A stretch of 64,000 nucleotides of DNA, from the NCBI GenBank assembly GCA_040882285.1, contig JBBEBQ010000025.1, positions 1 through 64,000 on the forward strand, given 5' to 3'. This stretch comes from Gemmatimonadaceae bacterium (lineage in GTDB: Bacteria; Gemmatimonadota; Gemmatimonadetes; Gemmatimonadales; Gemmatimonadaceae). This document shows positions 16,755 to 29,769 of this stretch, in pieces; position 1 is the first letter of the stretch; every line of letters starts with the position of its first letter. The translations under genes were made by a program, and so were the position numbers. The notes beneath the pieces were generated by a model, which was given only the letters and a program-made list of their open reading frames with translations, made no database searches and was not told the DNA's origin.

Positions 16755-17246
16755 GTGGCGCTGCTACTTCTTGCGATCGTGCTCATCGCATCGCTCATCA
16801 TGATCCCCTTCGGGCTCCCCGGGCTGTGGGTAATGCTCGGCGCGGCGCTCATTTACGCCTACTCGGGTGGCGGAGCGGCGATCAGCACGGCTACTCTTGT
16901 GCTGGTCGCTCTGCTCGCGGGCATCGCCGAGGTGATCGAATACGTGCTCTCGGCGAGGTACGTCCGTATCTACGGAGGGTCTCGCAGGGGCGCGTGGGGT
17001 GCCATAATCGGCGGAACGATTGGCGCGATAATGGGTGTACCAATACCTATTATAGGATCGCTGGTCGGAGCGTTCGCCGGATCGTTCGCCGGCGCGCTCA
17101 TCGCGGAGCTCGGCGCGGGCGCCGAGAAGAGGGATGCGTCGCGCGCCGCGCTCGGAGCGCTGGTGGGAAGGGCGGTCGCAGCGGCCATGAAGGTGGCCAT
17201 CGGTCTAGGGATTGCGGTTTGGATCTTCTTTGCGGCATGGAGCTGA
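16755..17246 (+). CDS. DUF456-type small membrane protein
   Basis: The 163-residue product is almost entirely hydrophobic with Gly-rich turns. It starts LLLLAIVLIASLIMIPFGLPG and has the IGGTIGAIMGVPIPIIGSLVG core typical of DUF456 (YqgC-like) proteins, whose function is unknown. The GTG start follows the peptidase stop with no gap, suggesting coupled translation with the membrane peptidase. At least four transmembrane helices are expected. Confidence 0.75.
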   Translation: MALLLLAIVLIASLIMIPFGLPGLWVMLGAALIYAYSGGGAAISTATLVLVALLAGIAEVIEYVLSARYVRIYGGSRRGAWGAIIGGTIGAIMGVPIPIIGSLVGAFAGSFAGALIAELGAGAEKRDASRAALGALVGRAVAAAMKVAIGLGIAVWIFFAAWS

Positions 17247-17268
17247 CCAACATGGAAACCGTTCAGGC

Positions 17269-17420
<152 letters not shown>

Positions 17421-17424
<4 letters not shown>

Positions 17425-19778
17425 GCAGCGTAACGCGTGACGGCTTAGCCGTCGCGCCGAGCCAGCAGCTCAGCGGAGAGCGGCTAGCCGAGCTTCTCTC
17501 AGTCATCTCGGAAGCCAACGAGTTCTCCACTGCCGCGGCCTTCCTGGTCGCGCAGTTCGCCGACGTCGCGAGCGCCACGCGGGGGTGCGTGCTCACGATC
17601 GATCCGCAGCAGCAGCAGCTCGAGTCCGTGGCGGCGGTCGGTTTCGCTCCCGGCGAGAAGCCGGCCATCTCCATCCCGCTCGCCGACGATCGCCACCCCC
17701 TGGTGGCGGCAACGCTCTCCCTCCGGCCCGTGTCGTGCGCGAGCTCCGATACGACCGCGTCCGGGATTCCGTTCGGTAGCTGGATCGCGATCCCATTCCC
17801 GCAGCCCCAGTTCAAGGGCGCGGTCGATTTCATTCCCGACGACAAGGTCGAGTCGCTCGAGCTCAAGTCGTGCTCGGTGCACATGGCCGATCCGCGCGAG
17901 CGCCGTCGCCGCGCCGGCCACGCGCCGTGCGGCATCGTCATTCTCGAGGCGCAGCCGGACGAAGAGATGGTGACGCAGCTGTTTCACGCGGCGTCGCTGG
18001 CGGGACCGGTGCTGTCGCGGATGTTCGCGGTGGAGGAATACCGCCGGTCCGCGGAGCGGCTCGACCAGCAGCGCGACCTCCTGAGCGCGCTCATCAACTC
18101 GCTGCTCGATCCGATCATCATCACCAGCTCGACGGCCGACATCGTGGTGCAGAACAAGCGCGCCGAGCACCTGCTCTCGATGAAGGAGCGTGACTCCGAG
18201 GGTCGCCGCCGCGCGGTCGAGATCAACAACCTCCTGTTCACGTCGCACTTGGCGAAGACCGCCATGGGCGCGCCGGCCGAAGCCGGGGCGCGCGAGCTCA
18301 ACATGGTGGACCCGGACGAGGGGGCCGACCTGCTGTTCGAGGTGCTCACGCACCGGCTCGAGCCGGACACGGGCATCGAGCCGGGCTCCGTCGTATCCGT
18401 CCTGCGCGACGTCACCGACCTTCGCCGTGCGGCGAGGGAGCTGGAGCGGCAGGTGCAGCGCGCGCTCGTGGCCGAGAAGGACGTCACCCGCGAGCGCGAC
18501 CGCCTGGACCTGATCCTCGAGAACGTGGCGGACCCCATTCTCGTCACCGACGATCGCTCGAACATCATCCTGATGAACCGGCAGGCCGAGGCGCTCTTCT
18601 CGCTGGACGCCACCGACGACAAGTCATCCGCCGGAATGCGGCGCGAGCGCGCGCAGTCGGTCCGCGCCAACGACACGAAATTCACCACGTTCATCTCCGA
18701 TTTCACGATCCACCCCGAGGCGTCGCGGCGCGAGGAGATGAGCCTCAGCGTGCCCGACAGCGGCGTCGAGCTGCCCGTGGAAGTGGTGTCGGGCAAGATC
18801 TTCAACGCCCGCGGCGAGCCGATGGCGATCGTATCCGTGCTGCACGACCTCACGGAGCAGGCGGAGAACGAGCGCCTGTACCGCGAGCTCAAGACGTTCA
18901 GCAGCCAGCTCGAGGACCGCATCCGCGCGGCCACGTCCGATCTGGCCGCCCAGAACGCCCGGCTGCAGTGGCAGTCGCAGGAGCTGGAGAAGGCTTACCG
19001 CTTGAAGTCGGAGTTCCTCGCCAGCATGTCGCACGAGCTGCGCACGCCGATCAACGCGCTGATCGGGTACACGGCGCTGATCCTCGACAAGATCTACGGC
19101 GACGTGAACGACCGCCAGGTCGAGGCGCTTCAGCGCATCCACGCTTCGGCGCAGCACCTGCTCGTCCTGATCAACGACATCCTCGACCTCGCCAGGATCG
19201 AGGCCGGCCGCATGCCGCTGCATCTCGAGAACGTGGACCTGCGGCACATCCTGCTGGAAGTGACGTCGCAGATGGAGCCGCTCTTCCGCAAAAAGGGACT
19301 CGTCTTCTCCTGGAAAATGGATCCCGGGACCGTGCCGATGCGCACGGACAGGACGAAGGTCAAGCAGATCATGCTCAATCTCCTGTCGAACGCGGTGAAG
19401 TTCACCCACCGCGGCAGCGTCGGCGTGACCGCCGTAGCGCAGAACGGCATCGTGAGCATCTCGGTCGTCGATACCGGCATCGGGATCGCCGAGGAGCATC
19501 TCGCGGGGATCTGGGAGGATTTCCGGCAGGTGGATCAGTCGAGCACGAGGGAGTTCGGCGGGACCGGTCTCGGGCTCAGCATCACCAGGAAGCTCGTGGA
19601 GGCGCTGGGCGGTCATGTCGACCTGCGCAGCACGCTCGGCGAGGGCTCGACCTTTACGATCACGCTTCCGCGGGAGTCAGAGACCGCCACGGATGAGGAA
19701 TCCCTCCTCACGACCGGTGAATCGGTTGTTTTCGTGGGCACCGCGGAAGGACCGACCCGACCGATCGACGAGTCCTGA
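17421..19778 (+). CDS. Multi-sensor histidine kinase (GAF-PAS-PAS-HisKA-HATPase)
   Basis: 785-residue soluble-looking sensor kinase with no clear transmembrane helices. Residues ~25-200 resemble a GAF-like sensor; two PAS modules follow (~220-330, LLDPIIITSSTADIVVQNKRAEHLL; ~365-480, VADPILVTDDRSNIILMNRQAEALF), then a coiled coil. HisKA has the phospho-acceptor His538 (SMSHELRTPINALIG). HATPase boxes are present: N (NLLSNAVKFT ~653), G1 (DTGIGI ~683) and G2 (GGTGLGLSI ~713). No receiver or regulator lies beside it. The TTG start is inferred from its overlap with the upstream stop and is uncertain. Confidence 0.88.
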
Positions 19779-19810
19779 GGCGCCCCGAGCGCCACCACGC
19801 CGCTGCCGGG

Positions 19811-19819
19811 TGCTAGAAT
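19811..19819 (+). promoter_or_regulatory. Extended -10 element upstream of purA
   Basis: TGC-TAGAAT at 19811-19819 matches an extended -10 box (TGnTATAAT with one change), 33 nt before the purA ATG, in the only gap (73 nt) between the histidine kinase and the long purA operon. No -35 is convincing, which is acceptable for extended -10 promoters. Prediction only. Confidence 0.4.
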
Positions 19820-19851
19820 ACGGGCTGCGGCCATCTCAACGGCATTAAGAA

Positions 19852-21137
<1,286 letters not shown>

Positions 21138-21141
<4 letters not shown>

Positions 21142-22499
21142 CCAGCGCGGCGAAATCGGGGACTGACGTCATGGAGAAGCTCGTCTCACTGTGCAAGAGA
21201 CGGGGATTCATCTTTCAGTCGTCGGAGATCTACGGCGGGGCGGGCTCCGTGTGGGACTACGGCCCGCTCGGCGTCGAGCTCAAGCGCAACATCAAGGAGC
21301 TGTGGTGGAACGCGATGGTCCGCGCGCGCGACGACATCGAGGGTCTCGACGCCGCGATCCTGATGCACCCGCGCGTATGGGAGGCGAGCGGCCACGTCGC
21401 GGGCTTCGTGGATCCGCTGGTCGACTGCAAGAACTGCAAGAAGCGCTTCCGTGCCGACGATCCCAGGATCAAGGGCACTCCCGGCGCGCCCGACGCGCAA
21501 TGCCCGGCGTGCGGAATGAAGGGGACGCTGAGCGAGCCGCGCCAGTTCAACCTCATGTTCAAGACGTTCATGGGGCCGGTCGAGGACAGCGCGTCGGTGG
21601 CGTACCTGCGCCCGGAGACGGCGCAGGGGATCTACGTCAACTTCCTCAACGTGCAGCAGTCCACGCGGCAGAAGGTGCCGTTCGGGATCGCGCAAATAGG
21701 CAAGGCGTTCCGCAACGAGATCACGCCGGGGAACTTCATCTTCCGCACGCGCGAGTTCGAGCAGATGGAGATGCAGTTCTTCGTGGAGCCGGACGACGCG
21801 CCGAAGTGGTTCGACTACTGGAAGGCCGAGCGCATGAGCTGGCACGCGTCACTCGGTCTGGACGAGAAGCGCCTCAGCTTCCACGAGCATACCGGGGCCG
21901 AGCTGGCGCACTACGCCAAGGCCGCCTTCGACATCCAGTTCGATTTCTCCGGGACGCTCGGCCCGCAGGAGATCGAGGGAATCCACAATCGCGGGGATTT
22001 CGACCTGACGCAGCATCAGACCTTCTCCGGCAAGAAGCTCGAGTACTTCGACCAGCCCAACAACCGCCGGTTCGTGCCATGGGTCATCGAGACGTCCGTC
22101 GGCGCGGACAGGACGGCTCTCGCGGTCCTCACCAACGCGTACCGCGAGGAAAGCGTGGCGGGTGAGGATGAAGGGCGGACCCTGCTCGCGCTCTCTCCGC
22201 TCGTGGCGCCGATCAAGGCGGGCGTATTTCCGCTGGTGAAGAAGGACGGGATGCCGGAGATGGCGCAGAAGCTGGCCGCCGAGCTGCGCGCCTCGTTCCC
22301 GGTGTTCTACGACGACAGCGGCGCGATCGGCCGGCGGTACAGGCGGCAGGACGAGGTCGGCACGCCGTTCTGTGTAACGATTGACGGCGACTCGCTCGCG
22401 GAGGGAACGGTGACGATCCGCGACCGCGACACACTCGGGCAGATCCGGCTCCCCGCCGAGCGGGTGGGCGAGTACATCAGCGAAAAGATCGCGAGGTGA
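21138..22499 (+). CDS. glyS: Glycyl-tRNA synthetase, dimeric (alpha2) type
   Basis: Class II synthetase charging tRNA-Gly. Its start ATGA overlaps purA. The 453-residue length and single-chain organisation identify the homodimeric type rather than the alpha2-beta2 GlyQ/GlyS type. Motif 1 region ([18 protein letters not shown]), a zinc-binding insertion (CKNC ... CPAC, residues ~96-130), motif 2 ([19 protein letters not shown]) and motif 3 ([14 protein letters not shown]) are all visible. The C-terminal anticodon-binding domain is complete. Ends in GTGA overlapping the peptidase. Confidence 0.96.
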
Positions 22500-24016
22500 C
22501 CGCGCTCACCCTCGAGCGGCTACGCCGGGAGGGTCAGGCGTTCACCGAAGAGATTTCCAGGGAAGGGTATCTCGCGCACGCGGGACACAAGCCGACGGCG
22601 GAGCTCCAGCCGATCTACGACCGGCACGCCGCCGTGCTCGGCCGCGACGCGCTGGAGCTCACGCTCGACCTGTTTCGCTCCTCGCCGGAGTCTTCCGAAG
22701 AGCGCCGGTCCGCGGGCTATCTGCTGGAGTGGCAGATCGAGTCCCAGGCGGCGCGCGCGGTCGTGGAGCTGGACGAGCGGGAAGTGGCGTGGGAGAGCTC
22801 CGCCATGATCGACGTGGCCGGAGCGCGCCGCATCCCGTACCAGCGCGCGGCGATCGAGATCGCGAACGCGAAGCAACGGACCGAGCGTCTCGCGATCGAC
22901 GACGCGCGCGCGCTGGCGGCGGCCGCGGAGCACGGGCCGCTCCGGCTGGAGCGCATTCAGCGCGAGAAGGCGTACATCGAGGAGCTGGAGCTGGCCGACG
23001 GGTACATCCCGACGTTCGAGACGCTCACCGGATTCTCCCTGCGCGATCTCGGATCGCAATGCGCCGCATTCATCGCCGACACCCGGGCGATGTGGGACGA
23101 CACGCTGCCTTTCTTTCTCCGGCGGAATCTCGCGATCACTCCCGGCGAAGCGACGCGCGCGGACGCGCTGGCGCTGTTTCGCGGCAGGGAGTTCGACGGC
23201 GCGTTTCCCGCGTCGGATCTGGAACCGTCCATCCGGCGGCACGCGGCGGAGCTCGCGATCGATCCGTTCGCCGGCGGCAGGATCACGTTCGATCTGGCCG
23301 AGCGCGAGGGGAAGGACTCGCGCGCGTTCTGCGCCCCCGTGCGCGTGCCGGAAGAGGTTTATCTGGTGCTCCGTCCGCACGGCGGCGTCGCCGACTACAC
23401 GACGCTCCTGCACGAGCTGGGGCACGCGCTGCACTTCGGTTACGCGGACCCGCACTATCCGTTCGAGTACCGGTGGCTGGGCGACAACTCCGTGACCGAA
23501 GGCTACGCGATGCTGTTCGACCACCTCATGCGGGATCGCGGCTGGCTGCTGCGGTACACCGGGCTGGGAAAGAGCGACGCCGGCGAGTTTCTCCGGATGG
23601 CGGCGTTCGAGGAGCTGCACTTTCTCCGGCGGTACTGCGCCAAGCTCCTGTACGAGCTCGAGGTATACAGCGGAAAGACGTCCTGGGACGTTCTTCCGGA
23701 TGTGTACGTGGAAACCCTTTCCGCGGCCACGGGTTTCAGATACCGGAGCGCCGACGCATTCATCGACCTCGACCCCCGCTTCTATTCGTCCCGCTACCTG
23801 CGCGCATGGCAGCTGCAGTCGGTTCTCGCCCGGTATCTCGTGAAGAGGTTCGACGAAGACTGGTTCCGCAATCCAGCCGCCGGCCCCTGGATGGTCGAGA
23901 ATCTTTTCGCCGAGGGCCAGCGCGAGACCGCGCCGGAGCTCGCGCTGCGCGCGTCGGGGGAGGCGCTGTCGTTCGATCCGCTCGTGCGAGCGATCGAGCG
24001 GGGGCTGACGGGGTGA
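22496..24016 (+). CDS. M3-like gluzincin metallopeptidase
   Basis: 506-residue predicted zinc peptidase. The [10 protein letters not shown] motif at about residue 305 gives HExxH, and [13 protein letters not shown] about 30 residues later gives the third ligand Glu, the gluzincin pattern of family M3/M32 oligopeptidases. The rest of the protein is mostly helical, as in thimet-oligopeptidase folds, but it is shorter than oligopeptidase A and has no signal peptide, so a cytosolic peptide-trimming role is likely. GTG start, overlapping glyS. Confidence 0.78.
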   Translation: MTALTLERLRREGQAFTEEISREGYLAHAGHKPTAELQPIYDRHAAVLGRDALELTLDLFRSSPESSEERRSAGYLLEWQIESQAARAVVELDEREVAWESSAMIDVAGARRIPYQRAAIEIANAKQRTERLAIDDARALAAAAEHGPLRLERIQREKAYIEELELADGYIPTFETLTGFSLRDLGSQCAAFIADTRAMWDDTLPFFLRRNLAITPGEATRADALALFRGREFDGAFPASDLEPSIRRHAAELAIDPFAGGRITFDLAEREGKDSRAFCAPVRVPEEVYLVLRPHGGVADYTTLLHELGHALHFGYADPHYPFEYRWLGDNSVTEGYAMLFDHLMRDRGWLLRYTGLGKSDAGEFLRMAAFEELHFLRRYCAKLLYELEVYSGKTSWDVLPDVYVETLSAATGFRYRSADAFIDLDPRFYSSRYLRAWQLQSVLARYLVKRFDEDWFRNPAAGPWMVENLFAEGQRETAPELALRASGEALSFDPLVRAIERGLTG

Positions 24017-24632
24017 CAATGGGTGTCGGCGGGCGCGCGCAAAAGAGCCTCGTGATCGTTCGCGACATCCTGCACGCGTCGCTCAACGCGACTGATTCAG
24101 GCGAGCTGTTCCAGTTCGCGCTCGAGCGCGTGAGCCCGGCCGTGGACGCGAGCTTCGCCTCGATCTACCTGGTGGATGGGGCGTCCGAGGTCATGCGGCT
24201 CGCCGCCGCGTACAACTGGCCTGAGCGCTTCCGGCCGGTGCTCGGCGACGTTCGCGTCAGGATGCCGTTCGGGCCGAGCGGACAGGCCGCGAGCGAGCGC
24301 CGCGTGGTGCGCGTCGAAGACGTCTTCGCCGATCCGGATCTCGAGGATTGGCAGGAGGTCGCGACCGAGCTGGGCTTTCGCGCGATCGTCGCGCTCCCGC
24401 TCGTCGCCAACACGAACGTGCTCGGCGTGCTTACGTTTTACTTCGACGACCGGTCCCGGATCGCCGAGGAGGCGCTCGACCTGATGAACATCGCCGCGGA
24501 TCAGATAGCGGCCGCCGCCGAGAAGACTCTTCTGTCGGAGGCGCTGCGACGCGCCGAGGCCGCGCTCGCTGACGCCGAAGCCGATCGCGAGCGGCTGGCG
24601 CAGCCCGCGGCCGCGCCCACGCCCGTCGAGCC

Positions 24633-24636
<4 letters not shown>
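24013..24636 (+). CDS. GAF-domain protein
   Basis: 207-residue cytosolic protein consisting of one GAF domain (residues ~15-170; SFASIYLVDGASEVMRLAA, IVALPLVANTNVLGVLTFYF) and a C-terminal helix likely to form a coiled coil (EALRRAEAALADAEADRER). No output domain is attached, so it probably senses a ligand and acts through a partner. Start GTG 24013 overlaps the peptidase stop in the GTGA style used throughout this operon; ATG 24019 is an alternative. Directly precedes the MoxR gene. Confidence 0.75.
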
Positions 24637-25661
<1,025 letters not shown>

Positions 25662-25663
25662 CC

Positions 25664-26533
25664 GTGCCGGCAGCCGAGGTTTTTTCCTACGGCGAGATTC
25701 TGGATCAGGTGCGTCCGCTGCGCTGGCCCGCGCGGACCGCGGTGTCGGCGGTGCTGCCGGGCCGGCATCTGTCGCACCGCCACGGCACATCGGCCGAGTT
25801 CACAGAGTACCGCCCCTACCGGCAGGGCGATCCGCCGCAGAGGATCGACTGGAAGGTGTTCGCGCGGACGGACCGGGCCTACATCAGGCTGTCGCACGAC
25901 CACGCGGTGCTGCCGACCGCTTTCGTCGTGGACGCGAGCGCGTCGATGGCGTTCCCCGCCGGGACCAACGACAAGTACGCGCGCGCGTGCCGGTTGGCGA
26001 CGGGCCTCGCGTCCATCGCCTACAACAGCGGTGACCCTGTCGGAGTGGTGGTGGTCGCGGGAGCCGGCATGCGGACGTTCCCGCCGCGGAGCCGCTCGGG
26101 GGTCATTCCGGAGATAGCGCGCACGCTCGCGTCGACGGAGCCCGCCGGCACCGTGAGGATCGCCGACGCGCTCGCCGCGGCGGCGCGCCTGGCGCAACGC
26201 GTGGTCGTGATATCGGACATGCTGGGCGACCTCGAGGAGACTCTCGAGGTCGCGCGCGCGGAGCGGGCGCGCGCGCGCGAGCTGTACGCCGTGCACGTGG
26301 TCGGCGCGGACGAGCTGGATCCGCCGCGGCTCGCTCTCGTGGAAGATCCCGAGGACGCGGCGCTTCGGCGCACGCTCTCCGTTTCGTCGCACGCGGAGTA
26401 TGCCGGCCGGTTCGCGGAATGGCGCGCGGCCGTCGCGGCGGGCTGGCGCGCGGCGGGCGTGTCCTATCACGAATCGGTGACGGGGAGCGCGCTGCTGCCC
26501 GATCTCCGCCGGATCGTAGCGCGGCCGGGGTGA
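25664..26533 (+). CDS. DUF58 domain protein with VWA-like fold
   Basis: 289-residue partner of the MoxR ATPase. The DUF58 signature (FTEYRPYRQGDPPQRIDWKV) lies near residues 46-66. A metal-ion-dependent adhesion site is preserved as VVDASASM (D-x-S-x-S, about residue 90). No membrane segment is visible. GTG start 2 nt after MoxR. MoxR-DUF58 pairs are widespread in Bat-type operons; the client here is unknown. Confidence 0.85.
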   Translation: MPAAEVFSYGEILDQVRPLRWPARTAVSAVLPGRHLSHRHGTSAEFTEYRPYRQGDPPQRIDWKVFARTDRAYIRLSHDHAVLPTAFVVDASASMAFPAGTNDKYARACRLATGLASIAYNSGDPVGVVVVAGAGMRTFPPRSRSGVIPEIARTLASTEPAGTVRIADALAAAARLAQRVVVISDMLGDLEETLEVARAERARARELYAVHVVGADELDPPRLALVEDPEDAALRRTLSVSSHAEYAGRFAEWRAAVAAGWRAAGVSYHESVTGSALLPDLRRIVARPG

Positions 26534-26540
26534 TCGCCGC

Positions 26541-27821
26541 ATGCTGAGCTTCTTCGCGCCGTGGTATTTGCTCGCCGCGCTGGCGGCCGCGGCCGCGCTG
26601 GTGGCGGCGCACTTCATCGTTCGCCGGCAGCCGCGGGCGATGCTGCTGCCCACCGCGCGGTTCGTGCCCGATGCCCCCGTGCTGACGACCGGGTGGGCGC
26701 GCCGGCCTTCCGATCTCGCGCCTCTCGCGCTGCGCGTGCTGTGCGTCCTGCTCGCGGGTCTCGCGCTCGCCGGACCATTTCTCCGGCAGCGCGCCGGCGG
26801 GACCGCGAAGGTGCTTCTGCTGGACCGATCCCGGGCGGTCGCGGACTCCACCGAAGCGCGCGACAGCGTCGCCGCCATCCGCGCGGACGGTGACGTCGTG
26901 CTCGGCTATGGTGCCGCCGCCGAGCGCGGCTCGCTCTCCGCGGGACTCGTCGCGGCCACGCGCGCGGCGTCGCGGCTCCGCGGCGGCGCCGACTCGGTGG
27001 AGCTCGTGATCGTCTCGTCGTTCGCGGCAGAGGAGATCGACGCCGCGTCGGCGCGGGTACGGCGCGAGTGGGCGGGACGCGCGCGGCTCGTGCGTGTCGC
27101 GGCGCCGACGCCGGACAGCTTGCGCCGTCCCACGATCGCCGGCGATCCTGCCGACCCGCTAGCAGTCGCGCTCGCGATCGCAAAGCCGTTGGCGCGCGCC
27201 GACGTGCGCATCGTCCGTAGCGCGGCCGGCGCGGCTGATTCGCAGTGGACGACCGGGCAGCCTGGTCGGGTGCTGCTGCACTGGCCGGTGAGCGCCGCGC
27301 CCGAGGGATTCATCGCGCGCGGGGAGAGCGCTCCCGCCGGAGGCGTGGTCGCGCGTGGGCCGGCCGTCATCGCGCCGTTCCAACGTCGCTGGCAGTTCGT
27401 TCCCGCGCTCGGCAGAAAGCCCGTCGCCTGGTGGATCGACGGCGACGTGGCCGCGGCGGAAGCCGTGCTCGGCGGCGGTTGCGTGCGGTCGGTCGCGATC
27501 CCCGTGAGCGCGGCCGGCGACTTCGTGCTGCGGCCGGACTTTCACGCGCTGCTGCGCGATCTCGCGCAGCCCTGCGGCGGCGCGCCGGCGTACGAGCCGA
27601 TTCCCGCGAGTATTATGGCCATGCTCGCCGGCACCGGCGGGCTCTCGCCGTCGAGCTCGTTCGCGAAGCCGCCGGCCGAGACGTCGCCGGCGGCAAAATG
27701 GCTGCTGCTGGCTTCGCTCGCGTGCGCGTTGCTCGAGCTGATGTTCCGTCGGGGTCGCGCGGTCGGAGTGATGGCCGATCCACGCGGCGCAGCCGTTGCG
27801 GCGGCGAGGAAGGTCGCTTGA
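26541..27821 (+). CDS. BatA-like membrane protein with degenerate VWA
   Basis: 426 residues. The N-terminus (FFAPWYLLAALAAAAALVAAH) is the aerotolerance-type BatA N-terminal domain with two membrane helices (residues ~5-25 and ~55-78). A VWA-like region follows, but the metal site reads LLLDRSRAV, so the D-x-S-x-S motif is incomplete. A last hydrophobic helix (WLLLASLACALLELMF) anchors the C-terminus. It follows the DUF58 gene by 7 nt. Loss of the metal site suggests a structural rather than metal-dependent binding role (inference). Confidence 0.68.
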   Translation: MLSFFAPWYLLAALAAAAALVAAHFIVRRQPRAMLLPTARFVPDAPVLTTGWARRPSDLAPLALRVLCVLLAGLALAGPFLRQRAGGTAKVLLLDRSRAVADSTEARDSVAAIRADGDVVLGYGAAAERGSLSAGLVAATRAASRLRGGADSVELVIVSSFAAEEIDAASARVRREWAGRARLVRVAAPTPDSLRRPTIAGDPADPLAVALAIAKPLARADVRIVRSAAGAADSQWTTGQPGRVLLHWPVSAAPEGFIARGESAPAGGVVARGPAVIAPFQRRWQFVPALGRKPVAWWIDGDVAAAEAVLGGGCVRSVAIPVSAAGDFVLRPDFHALLRDLAQPCGGAPAYEPIPASIMAMLAGTGGLSPSSSFAKPPAETSPAAKWLLLASLACALLELMFRRGRAVGVMADPRGAAVAAARKVA

Positions 27822-27834
27822 GGGAAGGCCACCG

Positions 27835-29769
27835 GTGACAGCGCGACAGCGCGTCTCACGCACGCGAGCGTATCTGGCGACGGCGGTGGCGATCGCGGCC
27901 GCCGCGTGGGCCGTCGCAGCGGCGCTGGCAGTGGGTGCGGCACTCGTGCTCGCCGCGCGCGTGACGGGAAGCGAGCTGCCCGGTGCCTTCTCGCTCCTGC
28001 CGGGCGTGGCGGCGCTGGTTGCGGCGGGCGCGATCGTGTATCGCGCGTGGCCGGGGCGCTCGTTGGAGCGCGTGGCGCTGTGGGTCGAGGAGCGCCAGCC
28101 GTCGCTGGCGTTCGCTCTGGTGACCGCGAGCGACCCGACGGTGGCGGAATCGTCCGCGCTCGAGCGCGCCGCCGAGTTCGATCCGGTGAAGGTCGTGCGC
28201 CGTCCGGTGACGACGATGCTGCTCGTCGCCGGCGCGGCAGTGGTCTTCAGCGGCGCCGCGGCGTGGGCGCTCGCGGGTACGGAAGGAGCTCGCGACATGC
28301 TCGCGGGGCGCGCGTCCACCAGCTCGCTGCGCGCGGCAGCCGCGCCCGAAGATCCGCTGGCGGGCCTGCGCGCGACGATCACTCCGCCCGCGTACTCGCG
28401 GCTGCGCGCGACCGGTGTGGACGATCCGTCGTCGATCGCCGCGCTCCGCGGGAGCCGTGTCACCGTGACCGGGCGCGGCTCCGGAGTCGCCGCGTTTCTC
28501 GGCGACGCGGGGTTGACTGTCAGGGACGGACGCCGATGGGCCGTCGCGCTGACGATGCCGGCGCGGCCGGTGGCGCTCACGCTGCGGCACGGGGAGCGGC
28601 GCCGGGTGATCGTGCTCGAGCCGAGGGCGGACGCGGCACCCAGGGTGCGGCTCACGTCGCCCGCGCGCGACACGATCATGCAGCGGGCCGGCGGCGTCGT
28701 GCGCGTGGCCGCGACCATCGAAGAGGACATCGGGATCGCGAGCGGGCACATCGAGTACATGCTCAGCTCGGGCGCGGAGGAGACGTTCACGGCGCGCACG
28801 GTGGTCGTCGGCAGGCGGGAGTTCCGCGGCGCCGCCCGTGGCGATCTCTCGACGACGATGGATCTCTCCTCGTTGAAGCTGGGTCCGGGCGATCTCCTCT
28901 CCATCCGCGCGGTGGCGCGCGACGCGAATACCGTTTCCGGGCCGGGAATCGGCGTGTCCGACACGCGCACCTACCGCGTCGCCCGGCGCGACGAGTACGA
29001 CTCGCTCGCGGTGGAAGCCGGCGCGCCGATCATCCCGGAGAGCACGGTCGTCAGCCAGCGCATGCTGATACTCCGCGCCGAAGCGCTCCTGCGCGAGCAG
29101 CCGTCGCTGGCGCGCGATTCCGTTCTCACGCGCGTGCGCGGCATCGCCACGGACCAGATCCGGCTGCGCGAGCGCGTGCACGACATCATCTATCCGGCGC
29201 ACACGCACGCGGAAGGAGAGGTTGAGGCGGAAGGCGAGCCGGAGGACACCGAGGAGGCCGGGGCGCCGGTGAATCCCCACCTCAAGACCGCGTACGAGGA
29301 GATGTGGAGCGCGTCGCGGGAGCTGCAGATCGCGGACGCCGCCACCGCGCTCCCGTTCATGCGTGCGGCGGCGGCGGCGCTGGACAGAGCCCGCCTCGCG
29401 AACCGGTATTACCTGCGTAGCGGCACGGCGCGCGTGGTGGTGGACGTTCCTCGCGTGCGGCTGCAGGGGAAGGAGACGGGCGCGTCGACCGCACGGAGCC
29501 CGCGCGCCGCAGAGAGGGCTCGGCAGGAAATCGCCCGCGACTTCACGCGGGCAGCCGCCATTCGCGATCCGGTCGCGTCCGCCAATGAGCTGTCGCTCGT
29601 TCGCGTGCGTGCGCTGGCCGAGCTGCCCGAGCTCGCGGCGGCGCTCGAGCCGGTGATCGACGCGCTTCGCCGCGGCCGGGATCCGCGCGCCGCTCTGGCC
29701 GCCGCCAGAAGCGAGCTGGACCGGGCCGAGGCCGCCGCGCGGGACGGCGCGAGCTGGAGCCGGTGGTGA
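27835..29769 (+). CDS. Large membrane protein of the Bat-type operon, DUF4175-like
   Basis: 644 residues. Start GTG 27835 is chosen because GGGAAGG lies 7 nt upstream; the frame is open earlier but inside the previous gene. Two N-terminal membrane helices (AYLATAVAIAAAAWAVAAAL and a second near 58-76) are followed by RSLERVALWVEERQPSL and a third helix near residue 130. A long periplasmic region includes a beta-sandwich-like part (~190-330) and a helical acidic stretch. This resembles DUF4175-type proteins found beside MoxR/DUF58/DUF4159. Function unknown. Confidence 0.6.
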   Translation: MTARQRVSRTRAYLATAVAIAAAAWAVAAALAVGAALVLAARVTGSELPGAFSLLPGVAALVAAGAIVYRAWPGRSLERVALWVEERQPSLAFALVTASDPTVAESSALERAAEFDPVKVVRRPVTTMLLVAGAAVVFSGAAAWALAGTEGARDMLAGRASTSSLRAAAAPEDPLAGLRATITPPAYSRLRATGVDDPSSIAALRGSRVTVTGRGSGVAAFLGDAGLTVRDGRRWAVALTMPARPVALTLRHGERRRVIVLEPRADAAPRVRLTSPARDTIMQRAGGVVRVAATIEEDIGIASGHIEYMLSSGAEETFTARTVVVGRREFRGAARGDLSTTMDLSSLKLGPGDLLSIRAVARDANTVSGPGIGVSDTRTYRVARRDEYDSLAVEAGAPIIPESTVVSQRMLILRAEALLREQPSLARDSVLTRVRGIATDQIRLRERVHDIIYPAHTHAEGEVEAEGEPEDTEEAGAPVNPHLKTAYEEMWSASRELQIADAATALPFMRAAAAALDRARLANRYYLRSGTARVVVDVPRVRLQGKETGASTARSPRAAERARQEIARDFTRAAAIRDPVASANELSLVRVRALAELPELAAALEPVIDALRRGRDPRAALAAARSELDRAEAAARDGASWSRW